Shown here one piece after another: positions 17,799 to 25,983 of a stretch of 64,000 nucleotides of DNA. The notes beneath the pieces were generated by a model, which was not told the origin of the DNA, searched no databases, and was given only the letters and a program-made list of their open reading frames with translations. Source of the stretch: Parafilimonas terrae (GTDB lineage: Bacteria; Bacteroidota; Bacteroidia; Chitinophagales; Chitinophagaceae); contig NZ_FOXQ01000005.1 in NCBI RefSeq assembly GCF_900115755.1, positions 248,001 through 312,000 of the forward strand. The letters run 5' to 3'. Each line of letters opens with the position of its first letter. The first letter of the stretch is position 1. Made by a program: the position numbers and the translations under genes.

Positions 17799-17815
17799 AC
17801 TTTTTAAACTATTCT

Positions 17816-17823
17816 TACATTTG
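17816..17823 (+). promoter_or_regulatory. -7 box of the small membrane protein/dgkA operon
   Basis: TACATTTG fully matches TAnnTTTG and lies 26 bp upstream of the ATG at 17850. Confidence 0.5.
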
Positions 17824-17849
17824 ATATTCGAAACACAAAACAAACAGTT

Positions 17850-18005
17850 ATGTTACCAATTAAAGTAGCGCTTCGCTCCATGCTTTCCCTGCCGGTTTTA
17901 AGAGAAGCCGATTTGCATTTTACAATTACGCTGGGCATCATCGCCTATATTGGAATTATATGGATAGTGCTGAAAACTTTTCAATACAATAAAACAAGGC
18001 ATTAA
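17850..18005 (+). CDS. Small single-pass membrane protein, 51 residues
   Basis: This short reading frame begins MLPIKVALRSMLSLPVLREA and continues into one hydrophobic helix (ITLGIIAYIGIIWIVLKTF), ending QYNKTRH. No family is recognised. Reality is supported by a consensus -7 box and operator upstream, a clean ATG and stop, and 14-bp spacing to the diacylglycerol kinase gene, which lacks its own promoter signal. Topology suggests an N-terminal amphipathic part and a short basic C-terminus. It could be a small modulator of the downstream membrane enzymes, but no function can be assigned. Confidence 0.6.
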   Translation: MLPIKVALRSMLSLPVLREADLHFTITLGIIAYIGIIWIVLKTFQYNKTRH

Positions 18006-18019
18006 GCAATAAAAGAATA

Positions 18020-18412
18020 ATGATGGATGATTCCCAAACTGTTGTTTACCGGCAGGCATTGAATAAAACCTTCGCTGCAGCCTTCAGCGGCATAGGTTAT
18101 TTTTTTAAAACAGAACGCAACGGCAAAATACAGGCCGCAGCCGCTTTATTGGCTATAGTTGCAGCTTTCTGGCTGCACATTTCTGCTGTTGAATGGATAC
18201 TAATATTGTTTTGTATTGCTGCGGTAATTGCATTGGAAATGGTAAATACCGCACTTGAACATTTATGCAATCATGTTCATGAAGACTATCATCCTTCCAT
18301 TAAAATCATAAAAGACGTTGCAGCAGGCGCCGTGCTATTTGCATCCATCACAAGTGTAATTACAGGACTAATCATTTTTATCCCGAAAATATTGCCGCTC
18401 TTAAAAAGCTAA
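18020..18412 (+). CDS. dgkA: Diacylglycerol/undecaprenol kinase
   Basis: This 130-residue three-helix membrane kinase carries the family signature ALEMVNTALEHLCNHVHEDYHPSIKIIKDVAAGAVL, with the catalytic Glu and the downstream Asp/Lys. The N-terminal amphipathic helix (ALNKTFAAAFSGIGYFFKTERN) is typical of the Gram-positive/Bacteroidota subtype that phosphorylates undecaprenol. It would recycle the lipid carrier used for peptidoglycan and surface polysaccharide. Start choice between adjacent ATGs at 18020 and 18023 is open. It follows the 51-residue membrane protein and precedes a DUF1361 gene, so the three look like one operon under the third operator copy. Confidence 0.9.
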   Translation: MMDDSQTVVYRQALNKTFAAAFSGIGYFFKTERNGKIQAAAALLAIVAAFWLHISAVEWILILFCIAAVIALEMVNTALEHLCNHVHEDYHPSIKIIKDVAAGAVLFASITSVITGLIIFIPKILPLLKS

Positions 18413-18427
18413 TTGAAAAATATTTAT

Positions 18428-19084
18428 ATGAAACTGAAAAAATTAAGCGACACAAAAAAGCTTGTTCTTATTTCATTAGGCTTTACACTATCGCTGCTTT
18501 TTGTTCGTGCATTTTACACAGGAGAACTTGCCTACTTCTTTTACCCCTGGAATTTATTCCTGGCAACAGTTCCGCTTTTCTTCAGCAGCTTATTAAAAAA
18601 GCAGGTGACAATCAACTATAAAAGCGTTTTGTATTTTATTCTATGGCTTTTGTTTTTGCCTAATGCACCATACCTCGTAACAGATATTTTCCATTTTGAA
18701 CACAGGCCACTGGTGCCAATTTGGTTTGACCTGATGCTGGTGGTTTCCGGTGCATGGAATGGTATTTTACTGTGCATGTTATCCTTGTTCAGCGTTGAAA
18801 AATTTATAAGAAAAGTATGCAATAGAAAATATGTGAATGGCATTATGCTTTCTATTCTTGTGGCATGCGGTTACGGCATTTACATCGGGCGGTTTCTGCG
18901 TTTCAATAGCTGGGATGTTGTAACAGACCCGGCGGGGCTTTTAAAAGCTTCAACACATCACATTCATCATCCTGTACAAAGCCTTAACGTTTGGGTGTTT
19001 ACCTTTTTGTTCGCCTCGTTTCTCAGCATCGTTTATTTCACCATAAAAAAACTGCCGCAGGCTTTACCACCGCGGCAGTTTTAA
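18428..19084 (+). CDS. DUF1361 membrane protein
   Basis: The protein has about 218 residues from the ATG at 18428; the TTG at 18413 is less likely. Several transmembrane helices and the conserved stretches AYFFYPWNLFLATVPL and LFLPNAPYLVTDIFH identify DUF1361, a family of unknown function. It ends with a helix VWVFTFLFASFLSIVYFTIKKL. The last codons lie inside a bidirectional terminator hairpin. It is likely the last gene of the dgkA unit, 15 bp after dgkA. Confidence 0.82.
   Translation: MKLKKLSDTKKLVLISLGFTLSLLFVRAFYTGELAYFFYPWNLFLATVPLFFSSLLKKQVTINYKSVLYFILWLLFLPNAPYLVTDIFHFEHRPLVPIWFDLMLVVSGAWNGILLCMLSLFSVEKFIRKVCNRKYVNGIMLSILVACGYGIYIGRFLRFNSWDVVTDPAGLLKASTHHIHHPVQSLNVWVFTFLFASFLSIVYFTIKKLPQALPPRQF
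19048..19082. terminator. Bidirectional intrinsic terminator between convergent genes
   Basis: Arms AAAACTGCCGC (19048-19058) and GCGGCAGTTTT (19072-19082) pair perfectly around a 13-base loop. T runs on the 3' side of each strand would terminate both the DUF1361 gene and the large minus-strand gene. The hairpin overlaps the last codons of the DUF1361 gene. Confidence 0.85.
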
Positions 19085-19100
19085 AATCGTTTTATCAATT

Positions 19101-22100
19101 CTAAAAATCAAATCCCAGGGAGAAATAAAACATAGGGCTTCCCCTGAAAATGCCACGCATTTCCCATGCCACATCTGCCCTTAAAAAATAACCCAGCAAA
19201 GTACTTCTTGCGCCAAAACCATAACCACCTGCAAAAGGGCCAATGCCACCGGCACGTACCCTTACAGAAAGAGGGTTAGGACCGCCAAAATCACCGCTTG
19301 GCCCGGGATAAATAACAGTGGGTCGTTTTATATTACTAAGCGGGCCGCTCCAGGCCGTGCCCAGGTCAATGAACTGTACCAACTGAAAATTTCTTACAAA
19401 AGCATTATTGATAGGGCTGTTAAAAAATGTTGAGAAAACGGGCAGCCTTAATTCACTGTTCAGCACAAGGTTATTACTGCCGTTTGCAACGTTTTGTTCA
19501 AATCCCCTGAGGTTTAAAGCCAATGTTTGAAATGCATACCGTACCGTTGGGTCTGCCGTATTCCTTTCATTGAATTTTGGAAAAACCCATCCATCGGTAC
19601 CGCCGAGATAATAAATGAGTTTTGACTGGCCTAAAGAAAAATCGCCGGCGCCTCTCACGGCCCAAATAAAATTCCTGTAAATCTTTACATAGTTCCGTGC
19701 ATCAAACCCAACGTTCATCAGGGTTTTCATGGTTTCTGAACTCTTGTTGGTTGGCAAAAAGAACTCGGTATAAATCTTCCAGCGCAGGCCGTTCCATATA
19801 TTTTCTGTTGGGTTGATGGTATTATCATACACATATTCCAGCCTTGCCAGCGCCGTATTGGAAACAGAATCTTTCTCTTTTAAGGATGCCGGATTAGGAT
19901 AACTGCCAAGATATAACGGGCGTAAAACACCAATATCTTTTCGCAGGCCAACCGTCATGGTTATGCGCTTGGTTTCATCAAAAGGATAGGAAACATTTGC
20001 CTGGTAAATATTGGTGATTACCATGTTGTCTATATAGTTCCTGTCATTTCCCATAGAGTCGGTTCCCCTGAAGAAGCCATTATAGTTGGTTATATTACTT
20101 CTGTAATATGTTAAGCCCCAGTCAATCCGCTTTCTGTAATTCTGATAAGAAACAAACACATCCTTGTCCGTTAATGAAGTGCCCAGCCTGAAACCGCCTA
20201 TGAGCTTCACATCTTCCATAATATCGCTTACACCCACGCGGAAGGTGAAACTTACCGCATCACTGTTGTTTAAATAAATAGGCCCGGTTTGATTGTAACC
20301 CCCAAAAGGCTGGTAACGGTTAATCAATATATTGTTGGTAACGCCCGCCAATACATAATCTGCTTCAAATTTCTTCTTGTAGTCAAATAGCCTGGATTTG
20401 CTTAAATAGTTTATGCGCGGTGGCACGAGCGGCAATGATTGATCATTAGCTGGCCGCTCAATTCCTGAATTCGCAGAAGAATCTCTTTTCTCATCTTCAA
20501 ACTCATTCTGAAACTGGCTTTTATTTTCAGGCTGTGCTTCTTCTTCCACCTGCACATTGGCGCCGCTTGCCAGTTTTTCAGCAGTTATCATCCTGCGCAC
20601 ATAATCGGTGGGCCTTGCGTTTATATTGCGTTTGCGCAGTGTGGTAGAATCAACACGCAGTTTGTATAAAAATTTATATTCGCCTTCCTGCCGCACCTCA
20701 CTTACCTGGTCGTTATTACCGGCTACCCTCGTTTCCTGTAAACTGCTTTGATAGTTGGTTATAGGAAAAGTATAAGTGCTGTCCTGGTAAATTTTAAAAT
20801 AGCTTATGCTATCCGGTTCAGCTTTTTGCCATGCGAGCAATGTTGAATCCATTTCTTTCGGGCCGGGATTGCGCAGCACTTCGTCTCCGATATAATATAA
20901 AGTATCCAGCCCGCCGGTTTGCGTAGTAAAGAATCCTGCCCAGCGGTTATTGATGCCGTTTTCATTGCTTACAAACGTAAAATGATTTTGATTGTATTGC
21001 ATGGGATAACGGGCATCGCCATATTTCATGTTGGTGAGCTGGGTTATTTGCCTGAATTCGCTGTTGTTATTAATATCGGCAAGAAAAATATTGAAATGAT
21101 TACGGCTCGGCAATACGGTGTCTGCGTTTGAAGCATTTACACCCGGCCTGTTGGAAGCGAAAATTACGCCCAGCCTTCCCGGAAAGGAAACAAATGTTGG
21201 ATCGAGATCATCATATACATCATTTGTTATTTGCTTGATGGCGCCGTTATCAATTCTATATGTGTAAATATCGCTGTGGCCGTTATTTACAGCGCTTAAC
21301 AAAAGCGTATTGGCGTTAAAAATAAAACCTGCATCGAGTATCTGGTCAAAACCTTCTATCTCCTGCTGAAACCGTTTAATGTTGGCAATCACGTCATACA
21401 CAAACATATAGGTTTTGCCTTCTTTAGTATAAATGCACAAAAGGCGCGAACCTTTTCCATCCCATGCAAGAATTGGCATGTTAGGGTTCATATCGCCAAC
21501 TATGGTGCGCACACCATAATCCAGCAACGTTTTTTCTTCGTAAAAATTATTAAAGTATTTAACCCGGTATTTACCTTTTGTAAACTGTACTACAGCATAC
21601 GAATTATTTTTAGGGTTGGGATTGGCCGCAAAATGATAATAATCGCTTTTATATAAATCTTCCACCACCGCCAGCTTGCCGCGGGGGGCGTTTCGGCGTT
21701 GCTTAATGTCATCAACATAGCGCTGCTGTTCTTCTTCCATAAAATCGGCAAGCACATATTTAAACTTCTTTTTGGCAATGCGCGTAGATGCGGTATTTAA
21801 ACTTTTATACAACCTTGCGAGGTATAAAAAATAAGTAACATTTTCTGGTTTATATTTCCTGGCTATGTAATACCAAAAGGCATGGCCGGCGAGTATTGGC
21901 TTGTCAAAGGCAAACTGGTAAAAATTGTTGTAATCACCGCTTAGAATAACGTTTTTCAGTTCGTCATCCCTTTCAATATTCCAATGTTCGGCCACATAAT
22001 CCACGTAACCATCCGTTAGCCATTTAGGCAAATCGAGCAACGCCTGGTTACTGGCAAATTCGCCTACAGAGGCGCCAAATAAAATATTATCGGTAAGCAC

Positions 22101-22541
22101 TTTGGCAATGCCCTGCCTTACCCTAAGGCGAAATGTATTGTGGTTACCGTCAAAATAAAGGGGGATTTTATTGTTAACAAGCGTGGTTAAACCTCCGGCG
22201 TTCTGCCAGTCGATGCCAAGGCCGATATTGCTGGTTTTATAGTCTTCATAGTTATTATAAATTACGATGGTTGCACGGCGCTGTAAGGAATAATCTACTT
22301 CATCTTCGATAGAATCTAATTCTTCTTCTGCAAGCTGAACCACAAATTTGGCAAGTTCCAGGCCGCCTTCGTTATAGTAAACATTAAAATTGGGGCTTTG
22401 ATAAAATTTCCATGAAAACTTTTTGTATTGAACCCTGTTCTTTCCAAACTCAACCGTATTAACCTGTGCTGAAAGAAAAATTGGCAAAAGCAGCAGCGAT
22501 ACACTTAACGCGAATCCGTTTCTTAAACCTTTATTTTGCAT
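19101..22541 (-). CDS. Large outer-membrane protein: peptidase MA-like, TolB-like propeller and beta-barrel
   Basis: The 1146-residue protein has a signal peptide (MQNKGLRNGFALSVSLLLLPIFLSAQ). Residues about 35-290 resemble a peptidase MA/gluzincin-like domain (FYQSPNFNVYYNEGGLELAKFV, LPKWLTDGYVDYV), but no HExxH motif is present. Residues about 300-560 hold TolB-like beta-propeller repeats (DLDPTFVSFPGRLGVIFASNRPG). A charged linker follows, then a C-terminal outer-membrane beta-barrel from about residue 770 to the end (FYFSLGFDF, aromatic last residue). Such proteins are common and unnamed in Bacteroidota. A role in envelope biogenesis is possible; no enzyme activity is claimed. Confidence 0.75.
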   Translation of the reverse strand: MQNKGLRNGFALSVSLLLLPIFLSAQVNTVEFGKNRVQYKKFSWKFYQSPNFNVYYNEGGLELAKFVVQLAEEELDSIEDEVDYSLQRRATIVIYNNYEDYKTSNIGLGIDWQNAGGLTTLVNNKIPLYFDGNHNTFRLRVRQGIAKVLTDNILFGASVGEFASNQALLDLPKWLTDGYVDYVAEHWNIERDDELKNVILSGDYNNFYQFAFDKPILAGHAFWYYIARKYKPENVTYFLYLARLYKSLNTASTRIAKKKFKYVLADFMEEEQQRYVDDIKQRRNAPRGKLAVVEDLYKSDYYHFAANPNPKNNSYAVVQFTKGKYRVKYFNNFYEEKTLLDYGVRTIVGDMNPNMPILAWDGKGSRLLCIYTKEGKTYMFVYDVIANIKRFQQEIEGFDQILDAGFIFNANTLLLSAVNNGHSDIYTYRIDNGAIKQITNDVYDDLDPTFVSFPGRLGVIFASNRPGVNASNADTVLPSRNHFNIFLADINNNSEFRQITQLTNMKYGDARYPMQYNQNHFTFVSNENGINNRWAGFFTTQTGGLDTLYYIGDEVLRNPGPKEMDSTLLAWQKAEPDSISYFKIYQDSTYTFPITNYQSSLQETRVAGNNDQVSEVRQEGEYKFLYKLRVDSTTLRKRNINARPTDYVRRMITAEKLASGANVQVEEEAQPENKSQFQNEFEDEKRDSSANSGIERPANDQSLPLVPPRINYLSKSRLFDYKKKFEADYVLAGVTNNILINRYQPFGGYNQTGPIYLNNSDAVSFTFRVGVSDIMEDVKLIGGFRLGTSLTDKDVFVSYQNYRKRIDWGLTYYRSNITNYNGFFRGTDSMGNDRNYIDNMVITNIYQANVSYPFDETKRITMTVGLRKDIGVLRPLYLGSYPNPASLKEKDSVSNTALARLEYVYDNTINPTENIWNGLRWKIYTEFFLPTNKSSETMKTLMNVGFDARNYVKIYRNFIWAVRGAGDFSLGQSKLIYYLGGTDGWVFPKFNERNTADPTVRYAFQTLALNLRGFEQNVANGSNNLVLNSELRLPVFSTFFNSPINNAFVRNFQLVQFIDLGTAWSGPLSNIKRPTVIYPGPSGDFGGPNPLSVRVRAGGIGPFAGGYGFGARSTLLGYFLRADVAWEMRGIFRGSPMFYFSLGFDF

Positions 22542-22597
22542 ATCTGTCTTTAAATCTTAAAATTAGCATAATTACTTGTAAAGCACTTGCAAACAAC

Positions 22598-23239
22598 ATG
22601 ATAAAAGTAGAGCATTTTACATTCAATCCGCTTGCTGAAAACACCTACGTTTTGAGCAACGAAAAAGATGAAGCACTTATTATTGATCCCGGCTGTTATT
22701 TTACAGAGGAAGAAAGAATGCTTCAGGAATATATAACAACAAAAAGATTAAAACCGTTGCTATTGCTAAACACGCATTGCCACCTGGATCACGTTTTCGG
22801 CAATAACTGGGTGTATAAAACCTACGGGCTTGAGCTGCATCTTCACGAAGGTGAAGTGGTGGTGCTGGAAACAGCGCCGGCATCGGGTAATTTATACGGG
22901 CTTGGCTTTACGACTTATAAAGGGCCGCTGCATTTTTTGAAGGAGGGTGATGAAATTATTTTCGGTGATAATAAATTGAAGGTTTTATTCACGCCGGGCC
23001 ATTCGCCTGCCAGTATTTGCTTTTACTGCGAAGCGCAGCATTTTATTATTGGCGGCGATGTTTTGTTTCAGGAAAGCATAGGCCGGTTCGATTTACCCGG
23101 AGGAAATGAACAAACGCTTTATAAAAGTATCCGCGAAAAACTATATGTTTTGCCTGATGAAACCATTGTTTACCCCGGCCACGGCGAACCAACAACCATT
23201 GGCCATGAAAAAAACTTTAATCCATTTGTAAGGCCTTAG
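22598..23239 (+). CDS. Metallo-beta-lactamase-fold hydrolase, hydroxyacylglutathione hydrolase-like
   Basis: The 213-residue single-domain enzyme has NTHCHLDHVFGN as its HxHxDH metal motif. GHSPASICFY, GGDVLFQESIGRFDLPGG and IVYPGHGEPTTIGHE supply the remaining ligands. The family (GloB-like, YcbL-like) hydrolyses thioesters such as S-lactoylglutathione. I use the ATG at 22598 (MIKVEHFTFNPLAENTYVL), because the upstream extension overlaps the start of the divergent gene. Its 3' end overlaps the convergent helical-repeat gene by 23 bp. All metal ligands are present, so it should be active. Confidence 0.88.
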   Translation: MIKVEHFTFNPLAENTYVLSNEKDEALIIDPGCYFTEEERMLQEYITTKRLKPLLLLNTHCHLDHVFGNNWVYKTYGLELHLHEGEVVVLETAPASGNLYGLGFTTYKGPLHFLKEGDEIIFGDNKLKVLFTPGHSPASICFYCEAQHFIIGGDVLFQESIGRFDLPGGNEQTLYKSIREKLYVLPDETIVYPGHGEPTTIGHEKNFNPFVRP

Positions 23240-24803
23240 CAGGTTTTGCATGATGGCGATGTTTACTTTCCAGGTATTTGGCATGAACAATTTCGCTCAT
23301 AGGTTTTTCATAAACCTTGCTTTCAATCCATGATATCACATCAAGATAGGAGAAGGCCCTGGTTTCAAAACGGTTTTTTTCAAGGTGTTTAACCCTTGAT
23401 AAAAAGATTTCCAGTTGCGGTTTCATTTGCCTTGTTGAAACTTTTAAAGAGTTCCTTATAAACTTGAATATTTCTTCTTCAACCACAGACAGGTTTTTCA
23501 TCTTGGCCATGAAGCGGTAAACAGATCTTGTAAGCGATTCGATAATTGTATCGTTACCCAATTCATAATGTGCCATTAAATGCAGCAGGCGGGCGTAACA
23601 TTGTAAATCTATACGAAGGTTACTATGATCATTAATAACCCGCTGCAAATAATCGATGCAGGTGTTATAATCACCGCTGCCAAAGTATAATACAGCAAAT
23701 TTGTAATTAAATATAAGTATCCGGTGCAGGTCAACATATACAGCATATTCCCGCAGGCCGGCTTCTATGCGCGGCACCAGTTCCAGTCCTTTGGAGAAAG
23801 TACCCGTTATTAAATGCCAGTTTATTTCTGCGGCGCTTATGTAGATAAAAGTGTGCACGCGAAAATTATCATGCGTACTGGAAGACGGAGTGGTTGCGAA
23901 TCTTTCAAAACGCTTCAGGATTTGCTGGAACATTTCATAATGTCGGAGATTAAACAAAGCGTTGAGCAGCGTATGCATTCCTTTTATATAATGGCCTGTT
24001 TCAACGGTTATCATTTCAGGCTCTTCATAAAAAAGATCAACCCATTTTTTACTGTAGCGGTAATACATTAAAAAGTCCTGCCGTATAAAAGCATACCAGC
24101 AATAACTTTGATAGAGGTACAAGCGCTCATAAAAATCGGTAATACTTTCAATATCGGGCGGCAGCATTTGTTTGAAGAAATACCGAACGCCTTTTTCATC
24201 TTCAATATTTCTTGCATAACCATTTTGCACATACCAGCGATATAAAAGCAATGCAAGATTTGACAACTTAATAACGTTGTTTATGTGCTCCCCTATGTCC
24301 AACGCTTCGTTGGCAAGTAATTCTGTTTTTTCAAGCGTGCTTCTTGTAATATGAAGCGTTTCAATTTTCTTTTCGAGCGATATTACCTGTGCCAGGAAAT
24401 TATACTTATGGTTTGCCTTTGCTATTTCTTTTGCTTTTTCAAGCATTTTAAAGCTTTGCAGCTTAAGCCCCTTATAATATAAAACCCGCGCATTATCAAG
24501 CAACTCACTTAATTGTAAATCAATATTCACAGCCGCTTTCAGCAGCCTGAGGCTTGCCAGTAATTGTTTATACAAATGCGCTTTTAAATTAGCCAGTTGG
24601 GGTTTGGTAACAGGTTTTAACCGTTTCATCAAAATCTTTTCATCATAATCCTCCATTTTATCAAGCGCATCGAAAAGATGTACTATTTTGAGGTTCTCGT
24701 TAGAAGAACTTCGTTTTATATATAGTTTGAAATGCCTTTTTTCAGCCTTCTCAAGGCTTTTGATCAGTTGAAAAAGTGCATCTGTAAATCTGTTGGACAT
24801 CAT
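23217..24803 (-). CDS. Helical-repeat protein of unknown function, conserved-type
   Basis: The protein has about 528 residues from the tandem ATGs at 24803/24800 (MMSNRFTDALFQLIKSLEKAEKRHFKLYIKR). It is entirely alpha-helical with TPR-like helix pairs, for example MLEKAKEIAKANHKYNFLAQ and AVLYFGSGDYNTCIDYLQRV. No catalytic motif or signal peptide is present, so it is probably a cytoplasmic scaffold. I do not recognise a named family. The ATGATG start is repeated in decayed form in the two downstream small-RNA repeat units, which supports it as the true start. The gene is divergent from the small-RNA array. Confidence 0.7.
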   Translation of the reverse strand: MMSNRFTDALFQLIKSLEKAEKRHFKLYIKRSSSNENLKIVHLFDALDKMEDYDEKILMKRLKPVTKPQLANLKAHLYKQLLASLRLLKAAVNIDLQLSELLDNARVLYYKGLKLQSFKMLEKAKEIAKANHKYNFLAQVISLEKKIETLHITRSTLEKTELLANEALDIGEHINNVIKLSNLALLLYRWYVQNGYARNIEDEKGVRYFFKQMLPPDIESITDFYERLYLYQSYCWYAFIRQDFLMYYRYSKKWVDLFYEEPEMITVETGHYIKGMHTLLNALFNLRHYEMFQQILKRFERFATTPSSSTHDNFRVHTFIYISAAEINWHLITGTFSKGLELVPRIEAGLREYAVYVDLHRILIFNYKFAVLYFGSGDYNTCIDYLQRVINDHSNLRIDLQCYARLLHLMAHYELGNDTIIESLTRSVYRFMAKMKNLSVVEEEIFKFIRNSLKVSTRQMKPQLEIFLSRVKHLEKNRFETRAFSYLDVISWIESKVYEKPMSEIVHAKYLESKHRHHAKPAKALQMD

Positions 24804-24925
24804 AACAAAAACTCTTTTAAAACCCTTTACCAATAAGGGTTACAGCTTTTTTTTAACGCTTTTGACGTAATCAAATTACGCCAAATTTTGTTTTACCCGG
24901 AATAACCGGTGAATTACTTTTACAC

Positions 24926-25074
24926 CAGTTTAGTATTTCAAAGGCAGACAATCGTTAGAGAAGCAACCGGAAGAGGCCTGAAACTAAATCAAAAAAAGAA
25001 ATTATTCGAACTTTTTCATATGGCAAGCAATCGTTAGAGGCCAGTCCGTTTCCACGGAAGGGCCATTTTTTTTT
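24926..25074 (+). ncRNA. Tandem small RNA gene, copy 1
   Basis: A promoter-like TTTG (24887-24890), 24 bases, then TACTTTTA (24915-24922) precede the RNA. A 5' stem pairs TTTAG/TTTCA (24929-24940) with TGAAA/CTAAA (24979-24988). The motif CAATCGTTAGAG occurs at 24949-24960 and 25028-25039. The 3' hairpin (GGCC...TCCGT paired with ACGGA...GGCC) ends in a nine-T run at 25066-25074, an intrinsic terminator. There is no open reading frame of note. The 5' stem differs from copies 2 and 3 by compensating changes, which supports RNA structure. I do not recognise a known RNA family. Confidence 0.82.
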
Positions 25075-25319
25075 AGACGGCGGCTAAGATAATATATAAT
25101 TTCAATTTTTCATTTCTTCCTGCACTTTTTCCGCCATCTTTCTTCAAACTATAAATTTATAAATAAAAAGGTGTTATAAAATGTGTTGGGCATCATTGTG
25201 CAATCAATCCTGTAATCCTTTACCAGCAAGGGTTTTTGCATTTTTCAGCGGGGTTAGCCGTAATCAAATTACACACATCTTTGTTTTTACAGGAGAAAAC
25301 CGCGGCTTAATTTTACATC

Positions 25320-25466
25320 AGTTTAGAAATTCAAAGGCAGGCAATCGTTAGAGAAGCAATCGGAAGAGGCCGAATTCTAAACTACAACAAACGAATTTTT
25401 GAACTTTTTCATATGGCAAGCAATCGTTAGAGGCCAGTCCGTTTCCACGGAAGGGCCATTTTTTTT
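25320..25466 (+). ncRNA. Tandem small RNA gene, copy 2
   Basis: The layout matches copy 1: TTTG at 25280-25283, 24 bases, TAATTTTA at 25308-25315. The 5' stem pairs AGTTTAGAA-A-TTC (25320-25332) with GAATTCTAAACT (25372-25383). The 12-base motif lies at 25342-25353 and 25421-25432, and the terminator hairpin has an eight-T run to 25466. The 3' half from GAACTTTTTCATATGG to the terminator is identical to the other copies. The spacer upstream carries a decayed copy of the neighbouring gene's start (reverse strand ATGATGCCCAAC). Confidence 0.85.
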
Positions 25467-25701
25467 GGCGGTAGCTAAATTAACAGCTAATCTTATTCCT
25501 CCAAATCTTTTTTAATATTTTTTTTCCTGGCCCGCAAAAACCCGGTTTTGAAACCCTAGGAAATACGTTGGGCATCATAATACAACAGATCCTGTAATCC
25601 TTTGCCAGTAAGGGTTTTTGCGTTTTTCTGCATCTTTTGCCGTAATCAAACCGCCAACATCTTTGTTTTTACGGGAGAAAACTGCGGTTTAATTTTACAC
25701 C

Positions 25702-25848
25702 AGTTTAGAAATTCAAAGGCAGGCAATCGTTAGAGAAGCAACCGGAAGAGGCCCGAATTCTAAACTATAACAAAGGAATTTTTGAACTTTTTCATATGGC
25801 AAGCAATCGTTAGAGGCCAGTCCGTTTCTACGGAAGGGCCATTTTTTT
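25702..25848 (+). ncRNA. Tandem small RNA gene, copy 3
   Basis: TTTG at 25662-25665, 24 bases and TAATTTTA at 25690-25697 precede the RNA. The 5' stem pairs AGTTTAGAAATTC with GAATTCTAAACT (25755-25766). The 12-base motif is at 25724-25735 and 25804-25815. The terminator hairpin carries one loop change (C to T) and a seven-T run to 25848. Transcription that escapes the terminator would enter murA, whose ATG lies 135 bp downstream. As in copy 2, the spacer holds a relic of the divergent gene's start. Confidence 0.85.
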
Positions 25849-25983
25849 AGCGGGGCTAAATTAACAGTTAATTTAAATTTTCCAACTTTATTCTTCTTTT
25901 TTTCTTATTAATCTCAAAATTCCTGCAAAACAGCATTACCGAATTGAAGTAATTCACACTATCTTTCGCCTTCAACTACTATT

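Larger units (their letters stand above)
24804..25983. repeat. Tandem array of three roughly 380-395-bp repeat units
   Basis: The 1.18-kb gap between the helical-repeat gene and murA is a threefold direct repeat. Transcript starts are spaced about 394 and 382 bp apart. Each unit contains, left to right, a gene-start relic, a conserved CCTTTRCCARYAAGGGTT box, a promoter and an RNA. In unit 1 the gene start is the functional one of the divergent gene; in units 2 and 3 it degrades after ATGATGCCCAAC. The arrangement is not a CRISPR: units are long, few, and have no unique spacers. Confidence 0.85.

Noticed and set aside
24926-25848. 6S RNA or riboswitch for murA
   Set aside because: The fold lacks the long bulged helix of 6S RNA, and each copy ends in its own terminator well before murA, with three repeats rather than one leader.
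24804-25983. CRISPR array
   Set aside because: Repeats are about 380 bp, only three, and contain promoters and terminators; no short repeats with unique spacers and no cas genes are present.
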